Part shown: positions 53,800-64,000 of the stretch, one piece after another
How the letters are laid out: every line of letters begins with the position of its first letter
How positions within the stretch are numbered: position 1 is the first letter of the stretch
Source of the DNA: Eustoma russellianum
Taxonomy: Eukaryota; Streptophyta; Magnoliopsida; Gentianales; Gentianaceae
Assembly (NCBI GenBank): GCA_036186865.1
Contig: AP025069.1
Coordinates: 16,761,835-16,825,834 of the forward strand
DNA: 64,000 bases
Reading direction: 5' to 3'
The notes under the pieces: model-generated
The model's input: the letters and a program-made list of their open reading frames with translations, nothing else
Told to the model about the DNA's origin: nothing
Databases searched by the model: none
Program-made: the position numbers and the translations under genes

Positions 53800-56700
53800 T
53801 GTAGAGATAAGGGGGTTTGAGTGATTTCAAAATAAGTGACTTAAATGCATGATATATATAAACGTGTACATGTATGCATGATATCTTGCCATCACTTGCC
53901 CTATTTAGCTTATATATTATGTTGCCGTACTAACGAGCTATGAAGCGTTAAAGCTTACGTCATATGGCAAACATTTGTTGTGTTTATGCTATTTTCAGGT
54001 GCCACCATTAATGAACCAAACTAGTTCATTAAGTGAAGTACTTAGTTTAATAAACTAAGTAGTTCATTAAAGGAAGCCACATTTGGAAAAGGCACAAAGG
54101 CAACAAAGCTAAGGAAGGAAAGTTTTCTCCTCCTCCCATCCTTAATTACACACGCCATATACATATACATTACATATATTTTCAGAATTTTTGAAAAAAG
54201 CACATACACATGTATTCCAACGTATTACCGACACGTTATATATTTTACGTACATACGTTAACGTCACACCACTATACTTAAATCATATTTATGAGTATAT
54301 TCAGGTCTTATATCATATGATATAAGATATGGTGATGACAAATTAAATACGACACGATAAAAGGTTCTAAACCGAAAGTTGTCGTATCGGGCGAATACCG
54401 AAACTTCGCCAACGTGTCACGTACTTGCCATAGATAAATGGCCAGCCCCTATACATCAAAATTTGATGTAAATTTCGTGCACATCACTGAATAATCAGCC
54501 AAAAATACTTTCCATGTTGGCACACACAAATTACTCCACATTAAGGCCAAAATGTGAAGATTCCAAGTTTAATTTTTGTCACATGTAAATGGTACCGCTT
54601 TAGACCAGCCTAGTGCTGAGATTTAAAGTATATATTATATATATTATGTATAACATAATATATATATAACATGTGCAAAAGTTGGAATTTAAATTATAGA
54701 AAAATCGGGTAATCGATAAATATCGAAAATTCAGTTTTCTACGCACACAACACATGGAACGTTTTTGGTACATCATGTGACACGTATCTAGACACTTTTT
54801 ACATATGATATACATCTTAAAGTGTTCTAGAAAATTAAATTAAGGGCTGATTGGAATATAACATGTGTGTATTATTAAATGTGCATTATTTTATAAAGTT
54901 AGCAAAAATAAATTTCAACACATGCACAATCATTTCCAACGCCACCTACAGCTGAGATGGAGCTTATTTGGAGCCTTGTTGGCATATTGATTGGTCAAGG
55001 ATCAATCATACAATGTTGGTGAATTGAAGAGAGAAGCTACAAATGGTAAGAATTCAAAATATATCTCTCTTATATCACATGCTGAAAATTTCAGCATGCT
55101 AAACATAGGGTGGCCGATTTTATGACATTGAATGTGATATATTTCATCATCTTTTATTATGTGATTGATTGGAAGAAGAAATGGAAATGATTTGAATATT
55201 ATTTAAATCAATAAAGAGTGATATTTTATATATCACACATGCTGAAAATTTTTCAGCATGTGTACAACTTGTAGTGGCCGAATTATTAGTCCAAATTGTG
55301 TCAAAGTTCATTTCTTATGTGATAGCAATACTTACCATAACTTGGTGATTCAATTTTTAAAGAAAAAATCAAGGTAAATTGGGCATTATTTTGAAAGAAA
55401 TGGAATAATGCACATGCTGAATTTTCAGCATGGCAATATTACTAGTTGGCCGATTTTTTCATTAAGTTTGGGAAGGATTTGATGTCTTGCAATTTATGTG
55501 ATATATCTTATGATTTATGAAAGTAATTTTGTGATGATTTTTGGCACATGTTTAAGTGAAATTCTCAGATTTTTCCAAGTCATCAATGATGACAACATTC
55601 ATCCAATGAGAAGGTGCCAAGTAAGCGAAGACTAAATGATCATCCAATAAGAAGATGCCAAGTAAGCAAGACATTGTCACAATGATGTCTTACACTCTCT
55701 CAAGGACTTAAAAGATAATTTTCAAGAGGGGGAGACACCACCTAGGGGACGGCCATGCACCATTATAAGGAAAGAAGAGAGCAAACAAAAGAAGCACAAG
55801 CATTGCAATTCAAAGTGATCAAAAAGCCTAGCTCTTCTTCTTCTACATCTTCTTTCTTTCTCTTTTCTTGTAAGCCTATTGTATTCATATTCTTCAATCT
55901 TGAATAGGCTTGACATAGACCACCACTCATTATATATCTTTGTAAAAGATTGATCAAGGTGTGATCAATCTTCATTCTTGCGAGGTGGTGGTGTTCGTGT
56001 GAATTGTACTCGTCATACAAGGTTTGTAAAGGGTTGGAGTTAGGTGTAAGTCTATCAACCCTGTGGTAAGGTGTACTGCATGTGTGATTATTGTGAGCCA
56101 AGGAAGGTGTTCCTTGAAGACTGGAGTAGGTTGTTTATAACCGATCTAGTATAAAATTCTTGGTGCCATTTACTTTCTGCATTTACTTTTCATTTACTGC
56201 ACTGATTATCCTTCTTATTCACATTTGTAAAAATAGTTAACGAATTTCAAAAGTCACGAAAATTTCCAGAAATATACTCACACGTTCTAGGGTTAATTTG
56301 GAACAAGTTTTAACCCTTTTGGATAAGTATAAGTCAATCAAACATCAAAAGTTCTGAGACTAGTGCAGTCTGATTTTCAGACTTACAAAGGTTGAGACTT
56401 TGGTTGTAGTTGACCTACTTCCCAAAAGCATTTTGCAAAAATGTTTCAACCCCTTTAAATATAGTGTATAAGGAGTTAGTGGTCAAATTTTCAGAGCATT
56501 TGGACGTTCACACAAATAGGAATTAATTTTTCAAAACCATCTACCGTTTCTGGCAGATTCGAGCAATCTGATTACCAACGGTTTTTGAAGGGGTTAAAGG
56601 TTGAATTTTAATTTGAAATTTTTAGGGGACCCTCATAACATCTGAGGCTAAGGTCTCTCAAAATTTCATAATTTTTGGAGACCTATAACCTAGTTTTAAA

Positions 56701-56842
56701 AACGTTTTAAAACTGGTCCTGAAAACAGAATCTGTTTTCAGAACTTGAATTGTTCAAGTTTAAAGAAATTTTAAAAACCACACTTTCCGCACCATCTATT
56801 CAACCCCCCCCCCTCTTCTAGTGGTGCCTTGCAGATCCTAAA
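53800..56842 (+). repeat. Copia-2 5' LTR (3043 bp)
   Basis: TGTAGAGATAAGG to CCTAAA (consensus CCTACA, one C-to-A). It has the same palindromes as the Copia-1 LTR, including the TCTTATATCAT-type one near 54306 and CATGCTGAA hairpins near 55078, 55238 and 55412, and a possible TATAAGG box at 55764-55770. Confidence 0.93.
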
Positions 56843-56844
56843 AG

Positions 56845-56856
56845 TAGTATCAGAGA
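56845..56856 (+). other. Copia-2 primer-binding site, mutated
   Basis: TAGTATCAGAGA against consensus TGGTATCAGAGC: two changes, one at each end of the pairing. Confidence 0.8.
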
Positions 56857-56896
56857 GCAGGAACACTCACTTCAAGGAATCCAACGATTCAGTGAG

Positions 56897-58819
56897 ATGG
56901 CAACCACAAACCTCAAAACCGAGCAAGAAGGTATGTCGAGCCAAAGGCCTCCACTTTTTGACGGTGAGTCATTTATTCAGTGGAAACTTAGAATGAAGCT
57001 TTTTCTTATGGCTATAGATATAGATCTTTGGTCAATCATTGAAGATGATCCTTATGTCCCATCTAAGGTATCCACCGTAGACGGAGTCACATTAGAAGTT
57101 GTTAAAACTAGACAAGAATATACGAGTGATGATAAAAAGAAACTTAGTATGAATGCTAGGGCTATGAAATTGCTTCTAAACGGATTAAGTAAAAGTGAGT
57201 CTAGTTATGTGTCAAACTGTTCGAGTGCACAAGAAATGTGGAGGATACTAGAAATGAAACACGAAGGCACGAGTCAAGTGAAACAGTCAAAAATTAACAT
57301 GCTTATGTCCACACTAGAGTCATTTAAATTATTGCCCAATGAGTCTATTGTAGATATGGATCTTCGTTTGACTAACATCTACAACTCTCTTGAGTCTCTT
57401 GGTAAGGCTTTTACTACGGAGGAAAAGGTACAGAAAGTCCTACGAAGCTTTCCTTCTGAATGGGACCCTAAAGTGACCGTGATAGAAGAAAGCAAGGAAA
57501 CTAAATCAATAAAGATGGAAGAACTAATCGGATCACTTAAAGTTTATGAAAATAAACTCATCATACGGAAATCGGAATTATCTAAACAAGGTAAAGCCAT
57601 TGCTTTTAAATCAAATGAATACGTCTCCCCTCCCTCCGATCACGTAGATGATAGTGATTCCGAATCGGATAATGATGACCTAATTCTATTGGCTAAAGGA
57701 TTGAGAAAATTTATGAGAAGGTCATTTATAAACAAAAATAAGGGCACTACGACTAAGAAAAATAAGAACAAGTCAAACGATAAAGACGTTAAATGTTATG
57801 AATGTGGCAAACTCGGACACTTATCATATGACTGCCCAAATAAAGAAAAGCAAACTACTAAATACCCTGACAAAGAGCGGAACAAAAATAGACTCGTCTC
57901 AGAACCCAAACAAAGGAAACGTGCTCTAAAGGCCTCCACCTGGAGTGATTCATCAGATTCTGAAACTGAGACCGAAGAGGAGACTGCACAAGTGTGCTTT
58001 GCATCCAAAGCATCTAATGAGGTATCATCTGATTCTGACTCTAACTCTGAACCTTCTTATGATGATCTTTTTAGTCAGTATCTAGAATTGCATAAATTCA
58101 CCAAGACTCTCGCTAAGGAAAAGAAACGATTAATTGAAGACAAGAAACTGTTAGAATCTTCTAACGAGAATCTTGTCGCTCAATTAAGCGATTCAAAGAA
58201 AGAGTCATCATGCGTCATTACTGCATTAAAAATAGAGATTTCATCATTAACCACTCAAAATAATGAAATGAAATCCGAGATTTCAAATTTGAAATCAAGG
58301 AATACCGATTTAGAGAAAATGATGAAACAGTTTGATACAGGGTCCAACATGCTGCATCGCATCATATTATCACAAAAGCATGACAGCGACAAAACTGGAC
58401 TGGGATACGTTGATACTAACGAAGTATCAATCAAACCAACCAAGTTTGTTGTGTCTAAGAAAGTAGACACCCCTAAGCCGCAAGTGGCGTCTAAGATGAC
58501 GCAAAAAGCGCCCCTTTCCTCATCACGCCCCACTTCTTCTTCATATCATGCGAAATATAACTTTGTACCATATAGATATGAAAAGAAAAGAACAATGCAT
58601 ACACGAAATTCATATCATCCACGCACTACACACACACACACAAGGACATATCAAAAACGTCCTTCATTTAGTGAGTATAGAGGAGTCCTTGGGCAAAGGC
58701 CCAAAGTGCATGCACCACATGTCTACTATATCGCACCTTCATCTACATTCTTGCCATTTGATAGACCGAGAAGGATCACCCAAGTATGGGTACCGAAAGG
58801 TACTTTTACCAAGAGGTGA
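56897..58819 (+). CDS. Copia-2 Gag, intact (640 aa)
   Basis: Capsid/nucleocapsid protein that would package the element RNA in cytoplasmic particles. The start is the first ATG after the primer site (MATTNLKTEQEG). N-terminal capsid region about residues 15-60 (LFDGESFIQWKLRMK, LWSIIED), UBN2-like domain to about 220 (MLMSTLESFKLLPNESI, LRSFPSEWDPKV), CCHC knuckle CYECGKLGHLSYDC about residues 300-313, acidic Ser-rich stretch about 350-395, coiled coil about 400-480, and a basic His/Arg-rich C-terminus ending VWVPKGTFTKR. The reading frame has no stop over 1.9 kb. pol begins 55 bases later in the +1 frame. Because the primer site is mutated and pol is interrupted, Gag is probably the only intact product. 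Confidence 0.93.
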   Translation: MATTNLKTEQEGMSSQRPPLFDGESFIQWKLRMKLFLMAIDIDLWSIIEDDPYVPSKVSTVDGVTLEVVKTRQEYTSDDKKKLSMNARAMKLLLNGLSKSESSYVSNCSSAQEMWRILEMKHEGTSQVKQSKINMLMSTLESFKLLPNESIVDMDLRLTNIYNSLESLGKAFTTEEKVQKVLRSFPSEWDPKVTVIEESKETKSIKMEELIGSLKVYENKLIIRKSELSKQGKAIAFKSNEYVSPPSDHVDDSDSESDNDDLILLAKGLRKFMRRSFINKNKGTTTKKNKNKSNDKDVKCYECGKLGHLSYDCPNKEKQTTKYPDKERNKNRLVSEPKQRKRALKASTWSDSSDSETETEEETAQVCFASKASNEVSSDSDSNSEPSYDDLFSQYLELHKFTKTLAKEKKRLIEDKKLLESSNENLVAQLSDSKKESSCVITALKIEISSLTTQNNEMKSEISNLKSRNTDLEKMMKQFDTGSNMLHRIILSQKHDSDKTGLGYVDTNEVSIKPTKFVVSKKVDTPKPQVASKMTQKAPLSSSRPTSSSYHAKYNFVPYRYEKKRTMHTRNSYHPRTTHTHTRTYQKRPSFSEYRGVLGQRPKVHAPHVYYIAPSSTFLPFDRPRRITQVWVPKGTFTKR

Positions 58820-58874
58820 TTAACTAACTCAAAAGGACCCAAAGTTAAAAGGGTACCTAAATCACCTTTGCACA

Positions 58875-61800
58875 TTGCAGGGAGCCCACACATCGAAAGA
58901 TACATCTATAAAGTGGTTCCTTGATAGTGGATGCTCGAGACACATGACGGGTGACCCGAGCCTATTCACAAAACTAAAGAAGGTCACAAAAGGCGGATCC
59001 GTGACCTTTGGAGACAACAACGAAGGCAAGATCATCGGAAAAGGTACGATTGGAAATCCAAACACTCTCCAAATCTCCAACGTATTTTTGGTAAGCAACT
59101 TATCCTACAATCTTCTTAGCATTTCTCAATTTGTTGACAATGGTTTTAATGTGTGTTTTACTCACCCTTATTGCAACATAATAAATAAAAATGGAGAAAC
59201 CGTTTTAAAAGGAAAACGAGAAGGCAATATTTTTACGCCATCTATGGATGATGTAGTAGACGCTAAAGTTAAGTGTTTTATGTCAAATGAACCCAATGTG
59301 AATTTATGGCATAGACATTTAGGACACATTGGCATTTCCACACTAGAAAAACTTCAACGAAAGAACCTAGTACGGGGATTGCCTACGCTTGATTTAGACA
59401 ACTTTCAGTTGTGTGAATCTTGCATAAAAGACAAACAAACACGTGAGTCACTTAAGCCAAAAAATAAAATAAGCACGACTAGAATATTAGAACTACTCCA
59501 TATAGATTTGTTTGGTCCTAGTCGCACTACAAGCCTTGGTGGGCGCCACTATGCATGCGTAATTGTTGATGACTTTTCTCGTTATACTTGGACTTTATTT
59601 CTTGCACATAAGGATGATAGCGCCATTGAAATTGCAAAATTGATTAAACAACTTGAAAATCAATACGGTGTAAATGTGAAAAAGATAAGAAGCGATAGAG
59701 GCGGTGAGTTTAAAAACAAAGAGATGATTTCGTTTTGCGAAGAAAAAGGAATTAAGCATGAGTTTTCGCCACCTAGAACTCCACAATTAAATGGAGTAGT
59801 AGAAAGAAAGAATCGTACATTACAAGAAATCGCTAGGACTATGCTATGCGAAAATAAATTTCCTAGATTTCTGTGGGCAGAAGTCGTAAATTGTGCATGC
59901 TATATTGTAAATTGCTTATCTATAAGAAAGAAAATAAACAAGACGCCTTATGAGATTTTGAATGATCGCATGCCTAAGATTGACTATTTTCGTGTGTTTG
60001 GATGCAAATGTTTTGTCTTGAATACAAAAGATAATTTAGATAAATTTGAATCCAAATCAATTGAGTGCATTTTTGTTGGATATTCCATAAATTCAAAGGC
60101 ATATAGATGTTATGATCCTCTCACTAGACAAATTATAGAATCTATTCATGTTAAATTCAATGAATTTGGTGAGATTGATAAAGATAAGGAATATGAAGAT
60201 GATTTTGAATTGAAACCCGTTTTGAATGAAGACAATGATTCTTTTGATATGCATGATATGAATGAGACACTAGAAATGCATGATCATATAAAAATGCATG
60301 ATAACTTAGAAAATAATCAACCAAGATGGCATAGAGATCACCCACATGATCTCATCATACGTGACCTCACTCACGGTGTGCGACCACGTAGAAGAATTAC
60401 TTCGGATGAAATAAATGAATTTCATGCTATGATTTCTGAAATTGAGCCCAAAAATGTGCATGATGCTTTGAGTGATTCTTCTTGGATTGATGCTATGCAT
60501 GACGAACTTAATCAATTTGTTAGAAATGATGTATGGGATTTAGTGCCACGACCACAAGATAAGACTATTATAGGCACAAAGTGGGTATTTAGGAATAAAA
60601 TGAATGAAGAAGGAAAGGTTGTTAGAAATAAAGCGAGACTTGTTGCACAAGGATATAATCAAGAAGAAGGAATTGACTATGATGAAACATTCGCACCCGT
60701 AGCACGTCTAGAAGCTATACGACTATTACTTGCTATTGCTTGCATGAAAGATTTTAAATTGTATCAAATGGATGTAAAAAGTGCTTTCCTAAACGGATTC
60801 ATACAAGAAGAAGTATATGTGAAACAACCACCCGGTTTTGAAGATTTGAAACATCCAGATCACGTGTACAAACTAAAGAAGGCACTATATGGGCTAAAGC
60901 AAGCACCGAGAGCATGGTATGATCGTTTTGCTACTTTCCTTTTAGAAAATGATTTTAAACATGGTACTATAGATAGTACACTATTTTTGAAACAAGAAAA
61001 ATCGGATTTACTTATTATCCAAATCTATGTTGATGACATTATTTTCGGTTCTACCTCACATAGACTTGTTAAAGATTTTGAAAATTGCATGAAATCTGAA
61101 TTTGAAATGTCTATGGTTGGTGAACTTAATTATTTTCTTGGCTTGCAGATTAAGCAAACGAGTAAAGGGATTCATATAAGCCAAGCAAAATATGTTAATG
61201 ACATGATCAAAAAGTTAAATTTTGAAAATTTGAAACCATCCCCCACCCCTATGAGTGTCACTACTAAATTAGACAAAGACGAACATGGTAAAGACTTTGA
61301 TAATGGATTATATCGATCTATGATAGGTTCTTTGCTATATTTAACTGCTAGTAGGCCTGATATCATGTTTAGTGTATGCATGTGTGCACGTTTTCAAAGT
61401 CAACCTAAGGTGTCTCACTTCAATGCGGTAAAAAGAATATTCCGATATATTAAGCACACGCCCACCTTAGGAATTTGATATGATAAGGATTCTACATTTG
61501 ACTTACATGCTTACACTGATGCAGATTATGGTGGCTGCAAAATAGATAGAAAAAGCACGAGCGGAACTTGCCAATTTATAGGAAATTCCCTTATTTCATG
61601 GTTTTCCAAAAAGCAAGCAAGTGTTGCTTTGTCCACTACTGAGGCTGAGTACATGGCTCTTAGCCTTTGTTGCACACAGTTGTTGTGGATAAAACAACAA
61701 CTTTCGGACTTTGGAATTGCCGTAAATAAAATTCCTATATATTGTGATAGTATGAGTGCCATAAATTTGTCTAAGAACCCCGTGTTACATTCTAAGGCTA

Positions 61801-61976
61801 AGCATATAGAAGTACGTTATCACTTTCTTCGTGATCATGTTAACAATGGTGATATTGTCATAGATCACGTACGCACAGACGCACAAGTGGCGGATATTTT
61901 TACAAAAGCCTTAAATCAAGCCACGTATGAATCTCTGCGTTCTAAATTAGGCATGATTCCCGTTGATATGATTTGA
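58875..61976 (+). pseudogene. Copia-2 Pol, one in-frame stop
   Basis: Protease FLDSGCSRHMTGD (Asp at 58923), GAG-preintegrase HRHLGHIG and CESC, integrase core (IDLFGP, VDDFSRYTW, IRSDRGGEFKN, VVERKNRTLQE), a linker with MHD repeats (about 60249-60300), RT (WVFRNKMNEEG, RLVAQGYNQ, SAFLNGFIQEEVYVKQPPGF, LYGLKQAPRAWY, YVDD at 61026-61037), RNase H (YTDADYGG, TTEAEYMAL, YCDSMSAI) and end ADIFTKAL. A TGA at 61476-61478 stands where Copia-1 has TGG (Trp), between RT and RNase H; the same frame then stays open to 61976. No other lesion is seen. Translation start is unclear: the frame is open from 58824 but has no ATG before the protease motif, so the given start is simply where the segment after the purine-rich spacer begins. 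Expression presumably needs a Gag fusion mechanism. Confidence 0.93.
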
Positions 61977-62033
61977 TTTGACGTGATTTGATTTACTTTC
62001 CTTTTTGACAAGGAATCTTTTGATTTACTTTCC

Positions 62034-62225
62034 AAAATAAAGGGGGAGAGAAAAGCATGATTTAAGGGGGAGAGAGACACTAATTGATATTAATTGCACA
62101 AATCAAGGGGGAGCCGGATTTGAAATTCAAAATTCAAATTTCAAATTTGTGCATGTTTCAAGGGGGAGAGATAGCATTTAAATCACGTGCATAAGTTATT
62201 TTGAAAATCATCAAAAGGGGGAGAT
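62034..62225 (+). other. Copia-2 polypurine tract array
   Basis: GGGGGAGA runs at about 62042, 62066, 62108 and 62163, plus the final AAAAGGGGGAGAT abutting the LTR; one fewer than in Copia-1. Confidence 0.8.
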
Positions 62226-64000
62226 TGTAGAGATAAGGGGGTTTGAGTGATTTCAAAATAAGTGACTTAAATGCATGATATATATAAACGTGTACATGTA
62301 TGCATGATATCTTGCCATCACTTGCCCTATTTTGCTTATATATTATGTTGCCGTACTAACGAGCCATGAAGCGTTAAAGCTTATGTCATATGGCAAACAT
62401 TTGTTGTGTTTATGCTATTTTCAGGTGCCACCATTAATGAACTAAACTAGTTCATTAAGTGAAGTACTTAGTTTAATAAACTAAGTAGTTCATTAAAGGA
62501 AGCCACATTTGGAAAAGGCACAAAGGCAACAAAGCTAAGGAAGGAAAGTTTTCTCCTCCTCCCATCCTTAATTACACACGCCATATACATATACATTACA
62601 TATATTTTCAGAATTTTTGAAAATGGCACATACACATGTATTCCAACGTATTACCGACACGTTATATATTTTACGTACGTACGTTAACGGCACACCACTA
62701 TACTTAACTCATATTTATGAGTATATTCAGGTCTTATATCATATGATATAAGATATGGTGATGACAAATTAAATACGACACGATAAAAGGTTCTAAACCG
62801 AAAATTGTCGTATCGGGCGAATACCGAAACTTCGCCAACGTGTCACGTGCTTGCCATAGATAAATGGCCAGCCCCTATACATCAAAATTTGATGTAAATT
62901 TCGTGCACATCACTGAACAATCAGCCAAAAATACTTTCCATGTTGGCACACACAAAGTACTCCACATTAAGGCCAAAATGTGAAGATTCCAAGTTTAATT
63001 TTTGTCACATGTAAATGGCACCGCTTTAGACCAGCCTAGTGCTGAGATTTAAACTATATATTATATATATTATGTATAACATAATATATATATAACATGT
63101 GCAAAAGTTGGAATTTAAATTATAGAAAAATCGGGTAATCGATAAATATCGAAAATTCGGTTTTCTACGCACACAACACATGGAACGTTTTTGGTACATC
63201 ATGTGACACGTATCTAGACACTTTTTACATATGATATACATCTTAAAGTGTTATAGAAAATTAAATTAAGGGCTGATTGGAATATAACATGTGTGTATTA
63301 TTAAATGTGCATTATTTTACAAAGTTAGCAAAAATAAATTTCAGCACATGCACAATCATTTCCAACGCCACCTACAGCTGAGATGGAGCTTATTTGGAGC
63401 CTTGTTGGCATATTGATTGGTCAAGGATCAATCATACAATGTTGGTGAATTAAAGAGAGAAGCTACAAATGGTAAGAATTCAAAATATATCTCTCTTATA
63501 TCACATGCTGAAAATTTCAGCATGCTAAACATAGGGTGGCCAATTTTATCACATTGAATGTGATATATTTCATCATCTTTTATTATGTGATTGATTGGAA
63601 GAAGAAATGGAAATGATTTGAATATTATTTAAATCAATAAAGAGTGATATTTTATATATCACACATGCTGAAAATTTTTCAGCATGTGTACAACTTGTGG
63701 TGGCCGAATTATTAGTCCAAATTGTGTCCAAGTTCATTTCTTATGTGATAGCAATACTTACCATAACTTGGTGATTCAATTTTCAAAGAAAAAATCAAGG
63801 TAAAATGGGTATTATTTTGAAAGAAATGGAATGATGCACATGCTGAATTTTCAGCATGGCAATATTACTAGTTGGCCGATTTTTTCATTAAGTTTGGGAA
63901 GGATTTGATGTCTTGCAATTTATGTGATATATCTTATGATTTATGGAAGTAATTTTGTGATGATTTTTGGCACATGTTTAAGTGAAATTCTCAGATTTTT
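62226..64000 (+). repeat. Copia-2 3' LTR, first 1775 bases
   Basis: Begins TGTAGAGATAAGG and matches 53800 onward with very few differences. It is cut by the window end; by the length of the 5' LTR it should end about 1.27 kb further on. Confidence 0.93.

Larger units (their letters stand above)
53800..64000 (+). mobile_element. Copia-2, young copia element, right end outside window
   Basis: Same family as Copia-1 (TGTAG start, same gag-pol, same LTR modules). The 5' LTR and the visible part of the 3' LTR differ at about 4 sites in the first 320 bases, so it is younger than Copia-1. gag is intact and pol has a single stop. The 5-base sequence before the LTR is AGAAC; the matching copy should occur after the 3' LTR, about 1.3 kb beyond the window. 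Confidence 0.93.

Noticed and set aside
58816..58880. Spliced intron joining gag to pol in Copia-2
   Set aside because: Splice-like ends and a TAACTAAC are present, but removal leaves pol out of frame and would delete the gag stop without making a fusion.

Overview
The window looks like repeat-dense heterochromatin or intergenic DNA from a flowering plant. The evidence is Ty1/copia and Ty3/gypsy elements primed by initiator tRNA-Met (TGGTATCAGAGC sites), LTRs of 2.6-3.2 kb, and L1-type LINEs with a plant-style ORF1 (DUF4283-like region plus CCHC knuckle) and a C-terminal RNase H on ORF2. I see no host gene, tRNA, rRNA or CRISPR array. Nearly every base falls in a transposable element.

Layout. 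1-8984: Copia-1 (5' LTR end, broken gag and pol, complete 3' LTR). 8985-11275: 3' part of a CRM-like gypsy element interrupted by Copia-1. 11276-15109: Tekay-1, a gypsy element reduced to a non-coding internal remnant plus a 3.2 kb 3' LTR with a minisatellite. 15110-19256: LINE C. 19295-20354: LINE D (minus strand). 20355-44622: Copia-4 (minus strand, internally deleted), interrupted by Copia-3 (22203-29785, gag-only, perfect GAATC target duplication) and by LINE A and LINE B (32153-44215) in its 5' LTR. 44623-51427: Tekay-2, a heavily mutated gypsy chromovirus with intron-like segments in pol. 51428-53799: LINEs E and F (minus strand). 53800-64000: Copia-2, a young relative of Copia-1 with intact gag and one stop in pol; its 3' LTR leaves the window.

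The junctions imply a deep nest: Tekay-2 contains Copia-4, which contains LINE C, which contains Tekay-1, which contains the CRM-like element, which contains Copia-1. Several outer junctions lie outside the window, so parts of this order are inference.

Most unusual signals: (1) the six LINEs belong to one group whose 3' UTRs carry arrays of perfect or near-perfect hairpins of the form GTTGCC..GGCAAC followed by a GGTATG-like box, plus other stem-loops near the 3' end that show compensatory changes; (2) these LINEs repeatedly border (TA)n tracts instead of ending in poly(A); (3) ORF1 and ORF2 overlap as ATGA in both LINEs that retain the junction; (4) Tekay-2 pol is split by two short intron-like segments, one with intact GT-AG ends; (5) the Copia LTRs hold regularly spaced palindromes. 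All elements except perhaps Copia-2 are clearly decayed.
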